Positions 8,291 to 17,616 of a stretch of DNA of 64,000 bases are shown in pieces. This stretch comes from Bradyrhizobium sp. dw_411 (GTDB lineage: Bacteria > Pseudomonadota > Alphaproteobacteria > Rhizobiales > Xanthobacteraceae). The notes under the pieces were generated by a model. The model did not search any database. It worked only from the letters and a program-made list of their open reading frames with translations, and was not told where the DNA came from. Made by a program: the position numbers and the translations under genes. The first letter of the stretch is position 1; each line of letters starts with the position of its first letter. Where the stretch lies: NCBI RefSeq assembly GCF_018449695.1, contig NZ_JAAVUY010000008.1, forward strand, positions 124,001 through 188,000. Reading direction: 5' to 3'.

Positions 8291-9103
8291 CTAGCCGTCG
8301 GCCTGGGAACGCATCGATACATGCCACGGCAGAACCTTTTTCTCTGCAAGACCGATCGCCCAAAACAGAATCATTCCCATAGCGGAAAGAAAAATGATCG
8401 CCGCGAACTGCTGATCCATACGAAAATTCGATCCGGCAACCAGAATCACGTAGCCCAAACCAGCCTGCGACCCGACAAATTCCGCAACCACCGCCCCGAT
8501 TACCGACAAAACGGCCGCCAGTTTCATTCCTGCGAAAATCGAAGGAAAGGCCTGAGGCAGGCGAAACAGCCAGAATATCTGCATCTGCGTCGCCCCCGTG
8601 CAGTACGCCAGATGCAGCATCTCCGGCGATGCGCTCTTGAAGCCGACAACGGAATTTATGACGATCGGAAAAAACGACATCATGGCCACGATGGTGACCT
8701 TTGGTGTCAAACCATAGCCGAACGCAGCCAGCAGAAGCGGCGCAATCGCAGCTTTGGGAATAGTCTGCGAACCGACGATCAGCGGGTAGATCGCCCTGTC
8801 AACCACGGGCGAATGCGCAATCATTGTCGCCAGCGGAACCCCAAGCAACACGGCAATGACGAAACCGAAGATAATCTCGGTAAGCGTCACTCCGCCATTG
8901 ACGACCAGAAGCGCCCAATTCTCATACAGAGACGCGACGATGTCGGTAGGTTTCGGCAGCAGATACATCGGCAGGTTTATTATTCTGGCGATCGTTTCCC
9001 ACGCGACGACGAAGACCACCAGCGTGATCAACGCGTAAGGTATCCTCCATTCACCCCAGCCGCCGACCGGGGGCGCCGGCGGAGACAAATCAGCGGACGT
9101 CAT
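8291..9103 (-). CDS. ABC importer permease, NitT/TauT (SsuC-like) family
   Basis: A permease of 270 residues with about six membrane segments. The first begins near residue 22 (IPYALITLVVFVVAW), and the family motif MYLLPKPTDIVASL follows. The EAA loop is seen as AYCTGATQMQIFWLFRLPQAFPSI. It belongs to the BPD_transp_1 permeases that work with NMT1-type binding proteins. The start overlaps the stop of the ATPase gene by 4 bp. Together with the ATPase and the binding protein at 6344-7339 it should form one importer, even though the GntR gene splits the locus. Confidence 0.9.
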   Translation of the reverse strand: MTSADLSPPAPPVGGWGEWRIPYALITLVVFVVAWETIARIINLPMYLLPKPTDIVASLYENWALLVVNGGVTLTEIIFGFVIAVLLGVPLATMIAHSPVVDRAIYPLIVGSQTIPKAAIAPLLLAAFGYGLTPKVTIVAMMSFFPIVINSVVGFKSASPEMLHLAYCTGATQMQIFWLFRLPQAFPSIFAGMKLAAVLSVIGAVVAEFVGSQAGLGYVILVAGSNFRMDQQFAAIIFLSAMGMILFWAIGLAEKKVLPWHVSMRSQADG

Positions 9104-9903
9104 GCATCACCTTCTTCGCGTAACACACCCAGCTTCATGAAGATTTCCGTGATCTCCTGGGTGTAAGCGGCAAATTGCTTGGTCTCGCGCATCGCCAGGC
9201 GACGCGGACGCGGCATGTCGATGTCGATCAAACGCTCGATCCGGCCAGGACGCGGCGACATCACGACAATACGGTCGCTCAGAAAAACGGCCTCGGTGAT
9301 CGAATGGGTGATGAAGACAACCGTCATCCGGGTCTCGGACCAGATGCGCAGCAGATCCAGCTGAAGCTGGTCGCGCGTCAGCGCATCAAGCGCACCAAAC
9401 GGCTCGTCCATCACCAGCAGTGGCGGCTTGTGAAGGAGAGCCCGGCAAATCGATACCCGCTGGCGCATGCCACCTGAAAGCTCGTGCGGATAGGATTTTT
9501 CAAAACCGTCGAGGCCGACCATCTTCAGCAGATGGCGTGCGCGCTCTGTCGCCGCAGTCACATCCAGCTTGCGAATTTCCGCCTGTAACAGCACGTTTTG
9601 AATTGCCGTGCGCCAATCCAGCAGAACGTCACGCTGAAAGACAATTCCGATATCCGAATTCGGCTTTTCGATCCGCCGGCCATCGACAAGGATTTCTCCG
9701 CCCGACGCCTTGGTCAAACCGGCGACCAACATCATCAGCGTACTTTTGCCACATCCGCTCGGTCCCACGATCGAAACGAACTCACCGGCACGAATATCGA
9801 GATCGATATCGCTGAGCGCGCGCACCGTATCGCTGCGCGAAGTGAAATTCTTCGAGACACGCTTGATGGACAAGAAGTGGGAATGCGACGGAACGTCGAG
9901 CAC
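9100..9903 (-). CDS. ABC importer ATPase, NitT/TauT (SsuB-like) family
   Basis: A protein of 267 residues with Walker A GPSGCGKST, a Q-loop (GIVFQRDVLLDWRT), signature LSGGMRQR, Walker B LLVMDEPFGALD and an H-loop (VFITHSITEA). It pairs with the overlapping permease gene. The transcript probably starts just upstream, where a 25-bp imperfect inverted repeat (9926-9950) is visible. It is closely similar in layout to the second NMT1-type ATPase in the window (24453-25259), so the two importers are homologous modules. Confidence 0.93.
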   Translation of the reverse strand: MLDVPSHSHFLSIKRVSKNFTSRSDTVRALSDIDLDIRAGEFVSIVGPSGCGKSTLMMLVAGLTKASGGEILVDGRRIEKPNSDIGIVFQRDVLLDWRTAIQNVLLQAEIRKLDVTAATERARHLLKMVGLDGFEKSYPHELSGGMRQRVSICRALLHKPPLLVMDEPFGALDALTRDQLQLDLLRIWSETRMTVVFITHSITEAVFLSDRIVVMSPRPGRIERLIDIDMPRPRRLAMRETKQFAAYTQEITEIFMKLGVLREEGDA

Positions 9904-9925
9904 AGAACCTCCAGTTCGCTTTCCG

Positions 9926-9950
9926 CTTGGTACATCAGCGGTATTCCAAG
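9926..9950. promoter_or_regulatory. Imperfect 25-bp inverted repeat before ABC ATPase gene
   Basis: CTTGG (9926-9930) and CCAAG (9946-9950) flank GGTAC and GGTAT elements, 23 bp upstream of the ATPase start. The GGTA elements resemble half-sites of the GTATACC operators at 7357 and 11150. No gene is seen between 9904 and 10133. Confidence 0.3.
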
Positions 9951-10133
9951 CTCAAAAACTCAGCAAGCACAAAGCCTTCTCACCTCGCTGAATTTTTGAG
10001 CAGAGCATAAGAGCCGTATGAACGGGCGGCCCGGATTGTTGCCGATACTCCTTGGCAACTTGGCAACGGATTTCAGGCTCTGGCGGAGAATCCGCCGGGC
10101 CGATCGACGGCGCGTCTTGTTACTTCAAAGCGA

Positions 10134-11117
10134 TCAGGCAACTTTCGTTTGGCTGGATCTATTGAGTTTATTCAGCCGATGCTGGCCCGAAGTTATGGGA
10201 GCATAGCGAGCCGGATTGCCAGCATTCGAACAGGCCGGCAAACATTCGATGAGAGCGTCGTAGTTGGGTTGGTGAAAAAAGGCGACGGACAGGCGGCGGG
10301 TCAGAACACCCGCAGGCGGATTGGCTACCCGATGCGCCGTGGAGACATATCGATCATTGCTCCATTGAGCCATGAGGTCTCCGATGTTGACCACAAAACT
10401 GCCGGGGACATAAGGCACGGCCTGCCAGCTTCCATCATGCCCTTTGACTTCAAGTCCGCCCGGTGAATCATCTGTCTGCAGGATCGTCAGGCAGCCATAA
10501 TCCGTGTGCTCGCCTGCACGCACCGATCCTTCCGGAACTTTGCCTTCCTGCGCCGGATAGTGAGCTACCCGCAGATTTGAAATATGTTTGTCAATCTTGT
10601 CGTTGAACCAGTCTTCGGTGGTTCCGAGGGCTAACGCAAAACCCGACAACAAACGCGCAGCCAACGCCGACATCTGTTGATAATAGATTTCAAACGCTTG
10701 CTGCATTTCCGCGGGGTCTGACGGAAATCGATTCAACGCAAAATTGGCCGCGGCCACCGGATCCGACAAGTCGACGCTGCCTGGTACGGAAGGCGGTCCC
10801 ATCGAGAACGCTTCATTCAGATCGGGCTTGGCATCCATTTTCCCCGCGCTGCGGGCAAGACTGACGCCCCCGAACGGAATATATCCGCGATAGCCTGGCG
10901 GCTGACGTTCAATCTGCCGCTTCTGGGCTTCGGGCAGATCGAAAAACGCGGTGGCCGTAGCGCGCACTCGCTCGGACAGATCAGGGTCGATACCGTGGCC
11001 GGTAACGCATAAAAACCCGATATCCTCGCAAGCTGAGTTGATCTTTTCAGCGACGGACTTGCGTTCAGCGATGGCTCCGCCAAGGCCTGAGACGTCGATA
11101 ATGGGGACAATAGTCAC
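10134..11117 (-). CDS. Isopenicillin-N-synthase-family 2-oxoglutarate/Fe(II) dioxygenase
   Basis: A protein of 327 residues, chosen to start at GTG 11117 because AGGAG lies 6 bp upstream; an ATG at 11147 would abut the operator. The N-terminal DIOX_N region (IVPIIDVSG, IGFLCVTGHGI) is followed by the double-stranded beta helix with iron ligands H204-x-D206 (GEHTDYG) and H262 (AHRV), and the 2-oxoglutarate arginine in RRLSVAFF (R275). Such enzymes hydroxylate, demethylate or cyclise small molecules. It stands alone, but its promoter carries a 17-bp inverted repeat like that before the NMT1 binding-protein gene, which ties it to the Rieske/GntR module. Confidence 0.9.
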   Translation of the reverse strand: MTIVPIIDVSGLGGAIAERKSVAEKINSACEDIGFLCVTGHGIDPDLSERVRATATAFFDLPEAQKRQIERQPPGYRGYIPFGGVSLARSAGKMDAKPDLNEAFSMGPPSVPGSVDLSDPVAAANFALNRFPSDPAEMQQAFEIYYQQMSALAARLLSGFALALGTTEDWFNDKIDKHISNLRVAHYPAQEGKVPEGSVRAGEHTDYGCLTILQTDDSPGGLEVKGHDGSWQAVPYVPGSFVVNIGDLMAQWSNDRYVSTAHRVANPPAGVLTRRLSVAFFHQPNYDALIECLPACSNAGNPARYAPITSGQHRLNKLNRSSQTKVA

Positions 11118-11149
11118 TACCGTCTCCTGGATTCTTGTTGCGACCATTA

Positions 11150-11166
11150 GTACACCGACGGTATAC
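11150..11166. promoter_or_regulatory. Putative GntR operator before IPNS-like gene
   Basis: The 17-bp sequence GTACACCGACGGTATAC is a near-perfect palindrome centred on 11158 (arms GTAyACCG/CGGTrTAC). It matches the pattern GTATACC-N3-GGTATAC seen at 7357-7373. It lies 33 bp upstream of the chosen GTG start. Otherwise the 267 bp between 11118 and 11384 hold no recognisable gene. Confidence 0.55.
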
Positions 11167-11384
11167 CGTTCGCAAGCGCATACTCGGAGTTCAATCCAAA
11201 TCGCAGAGACGACGGCTCTCTTGCATAACCGTTTCGCTTGAGGAGCTGCTCTCAACGCATGATTGATAACGGGCATACGCGTGCAGCCTTGAGGGAAATT
11301 TCCTCGATGCTTGCTGTGCGCGGCGAATTACTCCGCACATAATTTGCGCGTCGTCATTCGGGACAGATCGTGCCGAAGCGCTCG

Positions 11385-12392
11385 TCATATCTGATCCCGA
11401 AGACTGGGACTTCGGGTGTAGAGAGCGACTATTGGCACAATCAACAGACCGAACACAGCCTGTTGCATCGCGTAGCTGAGGCCCAGCCCTACAAGCAACG
11501 ACGTCAGGATGGTGAGCACCAGTGTGCCCACAATGGTCGAGCCGTAGCCACCCCACCCGCCAAGCAACGACGTTCCGCCGATGACTACGGCCGCGACAGT
11601 GGTGAAAAGATAGGGTTCGCCCACCCCGACGAACCCGCCTCCCGAGAAGCCGAGCAACGCCATACCGGTTATCGCCGACATGGCGCCGCTGATCGCGTAA
11701 GCGATCACCCAAATGCGAAACTCCGAAATAAGAACGCGCGAGGCCGCCTGGCGATTGCCGCCGACGGCATAAAAGCTTCGACCGAATGGCGTTTTCGACA
11801 TAACGGTGACGACGACAATCGCCAGCGCAATCCAGACTATGGCGATCGGCGGAATGGGCAGACCGAATGTAGTGCCGGCAACGGACGACATGCCGCGAAG
11901 CCAGCTTGGGACTGCGCCAAGAACCGTGCCCGCATAGACCGAGCCAATGCTGGTCACGATCTGAGAGCCTCCCACGATGGCCAGGCCCAATCCGAATGTA
12001 ACGATCAGCGCCTGGCCTTGAAGGCGGAAACTCAGCAGGCCGTTGAGAATGCCCACGACCACCCCACCGGCCAGCACGATCAGGCAGGCTGGAAACGATG
12101 GAACACCCCAATTGAGCAAGCTGGCCAGCAAGATATTGCTCGAACCAATGACATAAGGAATCGACATATCGATGCCGCCAAGCAAGGCGCACTGCGTTTG
12201 CCCGAGCGACGCGATACCTAAAAACGCGGCCAGCAGCAGCATCGAGCGGATATTGGTGTAGGAGACAAAACCCGGCACGAGAAAACTCGCTGCCGCCGAC
12301 AGCGCCAGAAGCAGCGCGATTCCGAAAACAACGTTCTGGCTGAGCAGCGTCCGCCCCGGGACGTTGCCTTTGGAGTCGTCCGGTTTGCTCAT
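11385..12392 (-). CDS. Sugar-type ABC importer permease (RbsC family), second copy
   Basis: A permease of 335 residues of the BPD_transp_2 type with about eight to ten hydrophobic segments and the family sequences CALLGGIDMSIPYVIG and VVIGGTSLLGGWG. It starts 7 bp after the other permease gene and ends the operon. Two different RbsC-like permeases with one dual ATPase imply a heterodimeric membrane channel, as in several ribose/autoinducer-type importers. The ligand need not be a sugar here, given the oxygenase at the head of the operon. Confidence 0.88.
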   Translation of the reverse strand: MSKPDDSKGNVPGRTLLSQNVVFGIALLLALSAAASFLVPGFVSYTNIRSMLLLAAFLGIASLGQTQCALLGGIDMSIPYVIGSSNILLASLLNWGVPSFPACLIVLAGGVVVGILNGLLSFRLQGQALIVTFGLGLAIVGGSQIVTSIGSVYAGTVLGAVPSWLRGMSSVAGTTFGLPIPPIAIVWIALAIVVVTVMSKTPFGRSFYAVGGNRQAASRVLISEFRIWVIAYAISGAMSAITGMALLGFSGGGFVGVGEPYLFTTVAAVVIGGTSLLGGWGGYGSTIVGTLVLTILTSLLVGLGLSYAMQQAVFGLLIVPIVALYTRSPSLRDQI

Positions 12393-12399
12393 AAACTCC

Positions 12400-13362
12400 T
12401 CATTGGCGGCGGTTCATCAGGCTGTTCACGAGTAACGACAACACAAGGATTGCTCCTGTGGATAATTGCGTAACAAACCCGGAGACCGTGCCAAAGTTGT
12501 AGGTCGATAGCACATAGGTGATCAGATATATGTTGATCGCCCCGAGGATCGAACCAAGACCACCGCCAGTGCCGCCCGCAAGGCTTGTTCCCCCAAGCAC
12601 CAAGGCCGTAATAGCGGAAAGTGTATAGGTGTTGCCTTGGGTCGGATCTCCCGAACCGATCAAGGCCGTGTAAGCCAGCGCGGCGGCCGCCGTAAAAACA
12701 CCGGCAACGATATGTGCTCCAAATCGAGCCCCCGCGATATTCACGCCATTGGCGAAAGCCATACGCTCATTCGCGCCGGTAAGAACAATTTGCTGATAGA
12801 AAACGGTCCGCGAGAAGAAAATCCAGAAGCCGATCATGATGATCAGGCCGTAGAACACCGGCGACAATATCGAGATTCCGCTGCCCCAATCCAGCATCCA
12901 GTCCGGCGCAACTCCGGACGGCCGGTCGAGAACCACCAGATTGATACCGCTCAAAAAGAGGTAGCCGCTCAGAGTGACGATGATCGGGGCCACCCGGACA
13001 TAGATGATGATGGCAGCAATCACAATCTGGTAGAGCACGCCCGCGGCCACGACATAGGCGATCACCATGATGGGCGAAGCGTAGTCGTTTTCAACCAGCC
13101 ACTTCACCAAAGTGACGTTGATGAAACCGAGCAGCGGCCCGACCGATAGATCGACTCCTCCGCGGCCGGCCAGCACGATAGGCGTCACCGCCAGCGCAGC
13201 CAGGATGAGAGGTGCAGCCACGATAACGGCTCCCCCCATTCCATTTGCCGTAAAAAGTTGAGGACCCCGCAATGCAGCGACAAGCAGAAGAAATCCCAGG
13301 AGCGAGATCGGCGTGACCAAATACTGATTGCGCTCGAACCAGGCACGAAAAATATTTCTCAC
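12400..13362 (-). CDS. Sugar-type ABC importer permease (RbsC family), first copy
   Basis: A permease of 320 residues with repeated hydrophobic segments and the RbsC-type motifs AGRGGVDLSVGPLLGF and ALVLGGTSLAGGTGG. Its start overlaps the ATPase stop by 4 bp, so the two are translationally coupled. The next gene is a second, distinct RbsC-like permease. The substrate is unknown. Confidence 0.9.
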   Translation of the reverse strand: MRNIFRAWFERNQYLVTPISLLGFLLLVAALRGPQLFTANGMGGAVIVAAPLILAALAVTPIVLAGRGGVDLSVGPLLGFINVTLVKWLVENDYASPIMVIAYVVAAGVLYQIVIAAIIIYVRVAPIIVTLSGYLFLSGINLVVLDRPSGVAPDWMLDWGSGISILSPVFYGLIIMIGFWIFFSRTVFYQQIVLTGANERMAFANGVNIAGARFGAHIVAGVFTAAAALAYTALIGSGDPTQGNTYTLSAITALVLGGTSLAGGTGGGLGSILGAINIYLITYVLSTYNFGTVSGFVTQLSTGAILVLSLLVNSLMNRRQ

Positions 13363-14918
13363 GCTCGCACGAAACCTTCTCGCATGGGATGAAAAGCTGT
13401 TTCATCTGGCTCTCCAAACATTGCCGCCAGCAGCGTGTGTTCGGAAAACAGCTCAAAAGGAACGGTCCTGAACAGAGATTTATTTCGGAACACCAGGACG
13501 CGGTCAGCGAAGTCGAAAAACTCCTCGATTTCACTCGAAAGATAGAGAACAGCACCACCCTGATCGGCAAACTTCCGAAGTTGGGCATAAAGCTCCTGCT
13601 TCGTAGCGATATCGACGCCGCGCGCCGGATCGTCGAGGACGATGATTTTCGGCTCCATCGCAAGCGCGCGGCCTATCAGGACTTTCTGCTGATTGCCGCC
13701 GCTGAGCGACGTAATCAAGTTCGACTCATGTCCCACCTTAATCGACAGCCGCCGCACCTCGCCGTCGAATGCCTGCTTCAACGGGCGCCTTTTGATCCAG
13801 CCATATTCCCCAAATCGGGATCGGTAGAGCGGCAACGAGAAGTTTTCGAAGATCGACAGGTTCGGAAATATGCCCTCACGCGCGCGGTCACCGGAAACAT
13901 AGGCGACACTTTTGCCCGAGGCCCCGGACGCCACCTGAAATGCATCCCTGGCGTCGCGACCCAGCACGGATACAGTTCCGCCTGACGGCGCGCGCAGCCC
14001 CGCTGCGATCCGAAGGAAATCGCCGTGCCCCTGCCCGTCCAGTCCGGTAACGCCCACGATTTCACCGGCGCACAGCTTGAAATCGAATTGCGGCGCGCCG
14101 CGTTCGATTTCAAGTCCGGTTGCCGACAGCACGACGTCGCCGACAACTCGGTTAGCAGGGGAAGCGGCAGCCGCTTTGGCTTCCAGGATAATGCGCTTTG
14201 CCGACATCGCGCTCAGGAGCCTGGACTCGTTGATGTCTGCTCCGACGAATTCGTCAACCACCTCGCCGTCACGCAGCACCGTCGCACGGTCGGCGATTCG
14301 GACCAGTTCGGCGATCCGGTGTGTAACGATGATGATGCAGCAGCCACTTTCGCGAAGTCTTTTGATTTCGGTATGAAGCCGAGCGGATGCGTCCAGATCC
14401 AGGGCCGCCGAAGACTCGTCGAGAATCAGAACCCGGGGATTGGCCAGCAAAGCGCGCGCGATGACGATCCACTGCTGGACGCTGAGCGGAAGATTTCGAA
14501 CAATCGTGTCCGGGTCAATTTCTGTCTCGGTAAACCGCTTGAGCAGGTCGCGGCACTGACGCCTGGCGACGGCGCGCGTACGCGAACGTTTCCATAAACT
14601 GTCGGTTCCTGCGAAGATGTTGTCCACGACACTCAGAGTCTCGGCAACGAGCACTTCCTGAAAGATCATCGCGACACCGAGCGCACGAGCCTCCATCGGG
14701 TCGCGCGGGCTCCGACCGAAAATCGATACGCGGCCCGAGTCGGGCAGCACGACACCGGAAATCATTTTGGCGAGTGTCGATTTTCCGCTGCCATTCTCCC
14801 CGACGATCGCATGAACTTCGCCTGGGCTGATCGTCAGGCTGCAGCCGTTAAGCGCGGTAGTTTCACCGAAACGCTTGGAGACGTTTTGAACCAGAACCTT
14901 GCCCGTGAGGTCATCCAT
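13359..14918 (-). CDS. Sugar-type ABC importer dual ATPase (RbsA/MglA family)
   Basis: A protein of 519 residues with two nucleotide-binding halves. The first has a full Walker A (GENGSGKST) and Walker B (VLILDESSAALD) but a degenerate signature (LPLSVQQW). The second has a degenerate Walker A (GLDGQGHGDF) with an intact signature (LSGGNQQKVLIGRAL) and Walker B (IIVLDDPARGVD). This split between one hydrolysing and one degenerate site is typical of RbsA/MglA. A strong hairpin (14981-15016) separates it from the binding-protein gene, which probably lowers ATPase expression relative to the binding protein. Confidence 0.93.
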   Translation of the reverse strand: MDDLTGKVLVQNVSKRFGETTALNGCSLTISPGEVHAIVGENGSGKSTLAKMISGVVLPDSGRVSIFGRSPRDPMEARALGVAMIFQEVLVAETLSVVDNIFAGTDSLWKRSRTRAVARRQCRDLLKRFTETEIDPDTIVRNLPLSVQQWIVIARALLANPRVLILDESSAALDLDASARLHTEIKRLRESGCCIIIVTHRIAELVRIADRATVLRDGEVVDEFVGADINESRLLSAMSAKRIILEAKAAAASPANRVVGDVVLSATGLEIERGAPQFDFKLCAGEIVGVTGLDGQGHGDFLRIAAGLRAPSGGTVSVLGRDARDAFQVASGASGKSVAYVSGDRAREGIFPNLSIFENFSLPLYRSRFGEYGWIKRRPLKQAFDGEVRRLSIKVGHESNLITSLSGGNQQKVLIGRALAMEPKIIVLDDPARGVDIATKQELYAQLRKFADQGGAVLYLSSEIEEFFDFADRVLVFRNKSLFRTVPFELFSEHTLLAAMFGEPDETAFHPMREGFVRA

Positions 14919-14980
14919 TACGGGTCATCGCTCTTTTCCTGCTGGCACAATGAACGTCCCGCTACCCGAACGCATCTGTT

Positions 14981-15016
14981 CCCGGACCGCCCGCATGGAT
15001 ATGCGAACGGTCCGGG
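14981..15016 (-). other. Intercistronic hairpin between binding-protein and ATPase genes
   Basis: CCCGGACCG (14981-14989) pairs perfectly with CGGTCCGGG (15008-15016), and an inner GCAT/ATGC pair extends the stem. No T-run follows on the minus strand. Hairpins directly after binding-protein genes are known to stabilise that mRNA segment and give more binding protein than membrane components. Confidence 0.7.
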
Positions 15017-15029
15017 CAAAACGTGCCGA

Positions 15030-16199
15030 CTACTTCTCCGGCTTCCATTTCATTGGATCGCTCGGCCGAAGGAAAACCTGATCCGCCAGAGATGAAGGAA
15101 ACCAGTCCTCGGCCTTCGGCTCAAGCCAGTTCGGATCGTCGGTCTTACAATTCTCCGAGACCTGAGCCTTGTTGTCCTCGTAAGAGTATTTCATAACTTT
15201 CCGAACGATCGACTGAATTTTCGGGCCCTGTCCTTGCAATATCCGCAAGGTCACGTTCCAGCCAAAATAGATCTCTCCGCCCGGCGGCCAGATGTAGAAT
15301 GCGGTATCGGCCCATTCCGGGTGCTGACGCCAATAGCACGCGGCCCCCGCCTCGCCCTGAAGGCTCATGGGTACAACCGGCCGACCCGATTGCAACATCG
15401 CCTGCAGAACTCCATTTTCGGAAGGCGACTGCAACACGATTCCATCGATCGGTTCAGGATGCGTCGCCAGGAACTTCTGAACCTCGACCTGCGCAATCTG
15501 GTCGGTCCATTTACCCTGCACCGTTCCGGCCAGCTTGACGTTCGGATATTCCGAGATCGCCTTGAGTGCTCCCTTGTCAAAGCTATCGGACGTATTCACG
15601 CCGGCGATACCGCTCACCATCAAGATGTTGCCCTTGCCGCCAATCTTTTCGATCACAGCTTTCGCAAGTTCGTAACCACCGTCGACGTAGTTCGCCATCG
15701 CGCTGACAGCCTCCGGCGCACTGACAAATCCGTCATAGGAGACGACTGGAACGCCTTTGTCATAGGCGTATTTAATCGTCTGATTGAGTGCCGTGGGATT
15801 GGAGCAACAGAGGAAAATGATGTCCACGCCTTGATCGACGAGCTGCCGCATCTGCTGAATCTGCACCGCGTCCTTGAGGTCGGACTGGGTAATCACGACG
15901 TCCTTGACCAAGCCGGCCTTCTTGGCCTCCGGCACTAAAACATTCATCAAATGGTTCATCGCCACAGCGCGCCAGGTATTCCCTGCATAGGAACTTGCGA
16001 AGCCTATCGTCCACGGTGGACCATGCTTCGGCTTGAAGTCACGCAGCATGCTGGCGCCCACAGGCACCTTGGAATCCAGGCCCTCATAGGCCTTTTGAAG
16101 ATCAGGAGGCAAATCCTGCAGTCCGTCGGCAAGCGCCGCGCGTGTCCAGAAAAGTACCGCCACGAGTGCCGCAAAGATCACAAATAACCTGTTTTTCAC
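15030..16199 (-). CDS. Sugar-type ABC importer periplasmic binding protein (RbsB-like)
   Basis: A protein of 389 residues from GTG 16199, which has AAGGGACGG upstream and gives a clean signal peptide (MKNRLFVIFAALVAVLF, then AALADG). The mature protein follows the type I periplasmic-binding fold of the Peripla_BP_4 family (IGFASSYAGNTWRA, QLVDQGVDIIFLCCSNP, VPVVSYDGFV, GNILMVSGIAG). Relative to RbsB it is about 90 residues longer, with an extra acidic and tryptophan-rich C-terminal tail. It follows the flavin monooxygenase gene by 49 bp and precedes the ATPase and permeases, so all five genes probably form one operon. Confidence 0.88.
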   Translation of the reverse strand: MKNRLFVIFAALVAVLFWTRAALADGLQDLPPDLQKAYEGLDSKVPVGASMLRDFKPKHGPPWTIGFASSYAGNTWRAVAMNHLMNVLVPEAKKAGLVKDVVITQSDLKDAVQIQQMRQLVDQGVDIIFLCCSNPTALNQTIKYAYDKGVPVVSYDGFVSAPEAVSAMANYVDGGYELAKAVIEKIGGKGNILMVSGIAGVNTSDSFDKGALKAISEYPNVKLAGTVQGKWTDQIAQVEVQKFLATHPEPIDGIVLQSPSENGVLQAMLQSGRPVVPMSLQGEAGAACYWRQHPEWADTAFYIWPPGGEIYFGWNVTLRILQGQGPKIQSIVRKVMKYSYEDNKAQVSENCKTDDPNWLEPKAEDWFPSSLADQVFLRPSDPMKWKPEK

Positions 16200-16248
16200 T
16201 GGTCCCGTCCCTTTAGTTGGCGCCACGGATTTAAGCAGTTGCAATATC

Positions 16249-17478
16249 TCACTCATCAAGTGCTGGATTATCGATCGGGAGTCCGAGCAGCACGCGACCA
16301 TAGGCTGCTGCGTTTACGTCCCAGTTTTGAGTGGTGTGCCGATTACCGATCGTGAAATCGGAAAAATAAAGCGAGAGCGGGTTGCGTTCGTAAGCAACCG
16401 CTCCCCCGCTGGCTTCGAGCACAATATTTACAGCCGATGCGTTGAGCCGCCCTGCATAAGTGGCGAGCGCGCGATATCGTGCCCGGTCTTCCGTCGTCGT
16501 CATCCTGCCGCTATCAGCCGTAGCTTGCGCATCTTCGAGGACGGCGTATATCAACGTGCGTGCGGTCGTGACCGCCGCTTGCGCTTCGGCGACCTTCACC
16601 TGCTGCGTGGTGTAGTTGGCGAGTTTTGCGCCGGACATGGTTCCCGCACGGTTGCGGGCCCCAGCAATGTAATGCTCGACGGCGGCTTCAGCGATTCCCA
16701 GTGCCGCGCTTCCGATATAGCAGCCGAAAAGCGCGTAGGCCGGCAGATGGTAGAGGGGCGCCTTGTTGACCGCGGATCCCGGACCTCGGCCATGTCCTTT
16801 CAACTGGGCCATCTGGACCGACATGTGGCTTGGCACAAACACTTCGTTGAGTGCGACGTCGTTGCTCGCCGATCCCCGGAGCCCGATCGTATGCCATGTA
16901 TCGATGATTTCGGCCTTTTCCCGCGGGATCAGAAAATGACGATCATCAATCCGGCCGTCGGATTCCTCACAGTCTCCCGTGAAGATCAGCCAGTCCGCGA
17001 TATTGGCGCCGCTTACGAAAGGCCACCGTCCAGAGACGATGTAGCCGCCGTCGGTCTTGCGCACCTTGCCTAAACCCGGAATGAGGATGCCGCTGACAAG
17101 AGCGTCGGGCATGCTGCCCCAAATCTCTTCCTGACCAGCCTCGGGCCACTGGGAGATCATGAAATTGTGCAACACATTCTGCGCGGATATCCACGCGGTG
17201 GACCCGCACCCGCTCCCGATCGCGCGTAACACATCGACTCCATCCTTGAGTCGCGCCTCCGCCCCGCCATATCTTTTCGGTTGAAAGATTTGCGCCACGC
17301 CAGCGCGCTTCAAGTCTTGCTTCGTCGCTTCGGGCGGGCAGCGATTTTCGTTGGTGACAGCCGACCTGCTTCGCAGCGTCGGAATAAGAGCCCGGGCGCG
17401 TTCAACGATCTCGGCACCCGAATGACACACCTTAGAAGACGAGAAGGACGCTTCAGCTAGCTTAGATTGTTCAATCAT
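16249..17478 (-). CDS. Acyl-CoA-dehydrogenase-fold flavin monooxygenase-like protein, copy 1
   Basis: A protein of 409 residues with the acyl-CoA dehydrogenase fold and the C-terminal domain type found in flavin-dependent monooxygenases such as HsaA, DszC and HpaB-like enzymes. Visible family features are GSGCGSTAWISAQNVLHNFM (near 90), a middle-domain stretch GGYIVSGRWPFVSGA, the segment WHTIGLRGSASNDVALNEVFVP, and a helical C-terminal domain ending TQNWDVNAAAYGRVLLG. Such enzymes use reduced flavin supplied by a separate reductase; no short-chain flavin reductase is seen nearby. It heads the sugar-type ABC operon and is read from a promoter overlapped by the palindrome at 17509-17534. A paralogue lies at 18260-19468. 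Confidence 0.85.
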   Translation of the reverse strand: MIEQSKLAEASFSSSKVCHSGAEIVERARALIPTLRSRSAVTNENRCPPEATKQDLKRAGVAQIFQPKRYGGAEARLKDGVDVLRAIGSGCGSTAWISAQNVLHNFMISQWPEAGQEEIWGSMPDALVSGILIPGLGKVRKTDGGYIVSGRWPFVSGANIADWLIFTGDCEESDGRIDDRHFLIPREKAEIIDTWHTIGLRGSASNDVALNEVFVPSHMSVQMAQLKGHGRGPGSAVNKAPLYHLPAYALFGCYIGSAALGIAEAAVEHYIAGARNRAGTMSGAKLANYTTQQVKVAEAQAAVTTARTLIYAVLEDAQATADSGRMTTTEDRARYRALATYAGRLNASAVNIVLEASGGAVAYERNPLSLYFSDFTIGNRHTTQNWDVNAAAYGRVLLGLPIDNPALDE

Positions 17479-17508
17479 TATAATGTCTTAACTCATTTTA
17501 AGTTTATG

Positions 17509-17545
17509 TAATGGATATTCTAGAATGGATAATCTATAAACGCAA
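17509..17545 (-). promoter_or_regulatory. Promoter with palindromic operator, probable TetR site (copy 1)
   Basis: On the minus strand a -35 box TTGCGT (17545-17540) and a -10 box TAGAAT (17522-17517) are spaced by 17 bp. A palindrome of about 26 bp (17509-17534) with core TTCTAGAA is centred on the -10 box, a position suited to repression. About 35 bp, including the ACGCAAGCC flank, are nearly identical to the promoter at 26509-26545. The divergent BetI-like TetR gene starts at 17617 and is the obvious candidate binder. Confidence 0.65.
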
Positions 17546-17616
17546 GCCCGCGCGAATCCCGCGATTTTCGTGTAGTGTTCGGGTCACTCGCAGCCATCAA
17601 GGATTGAGGACCTTTT

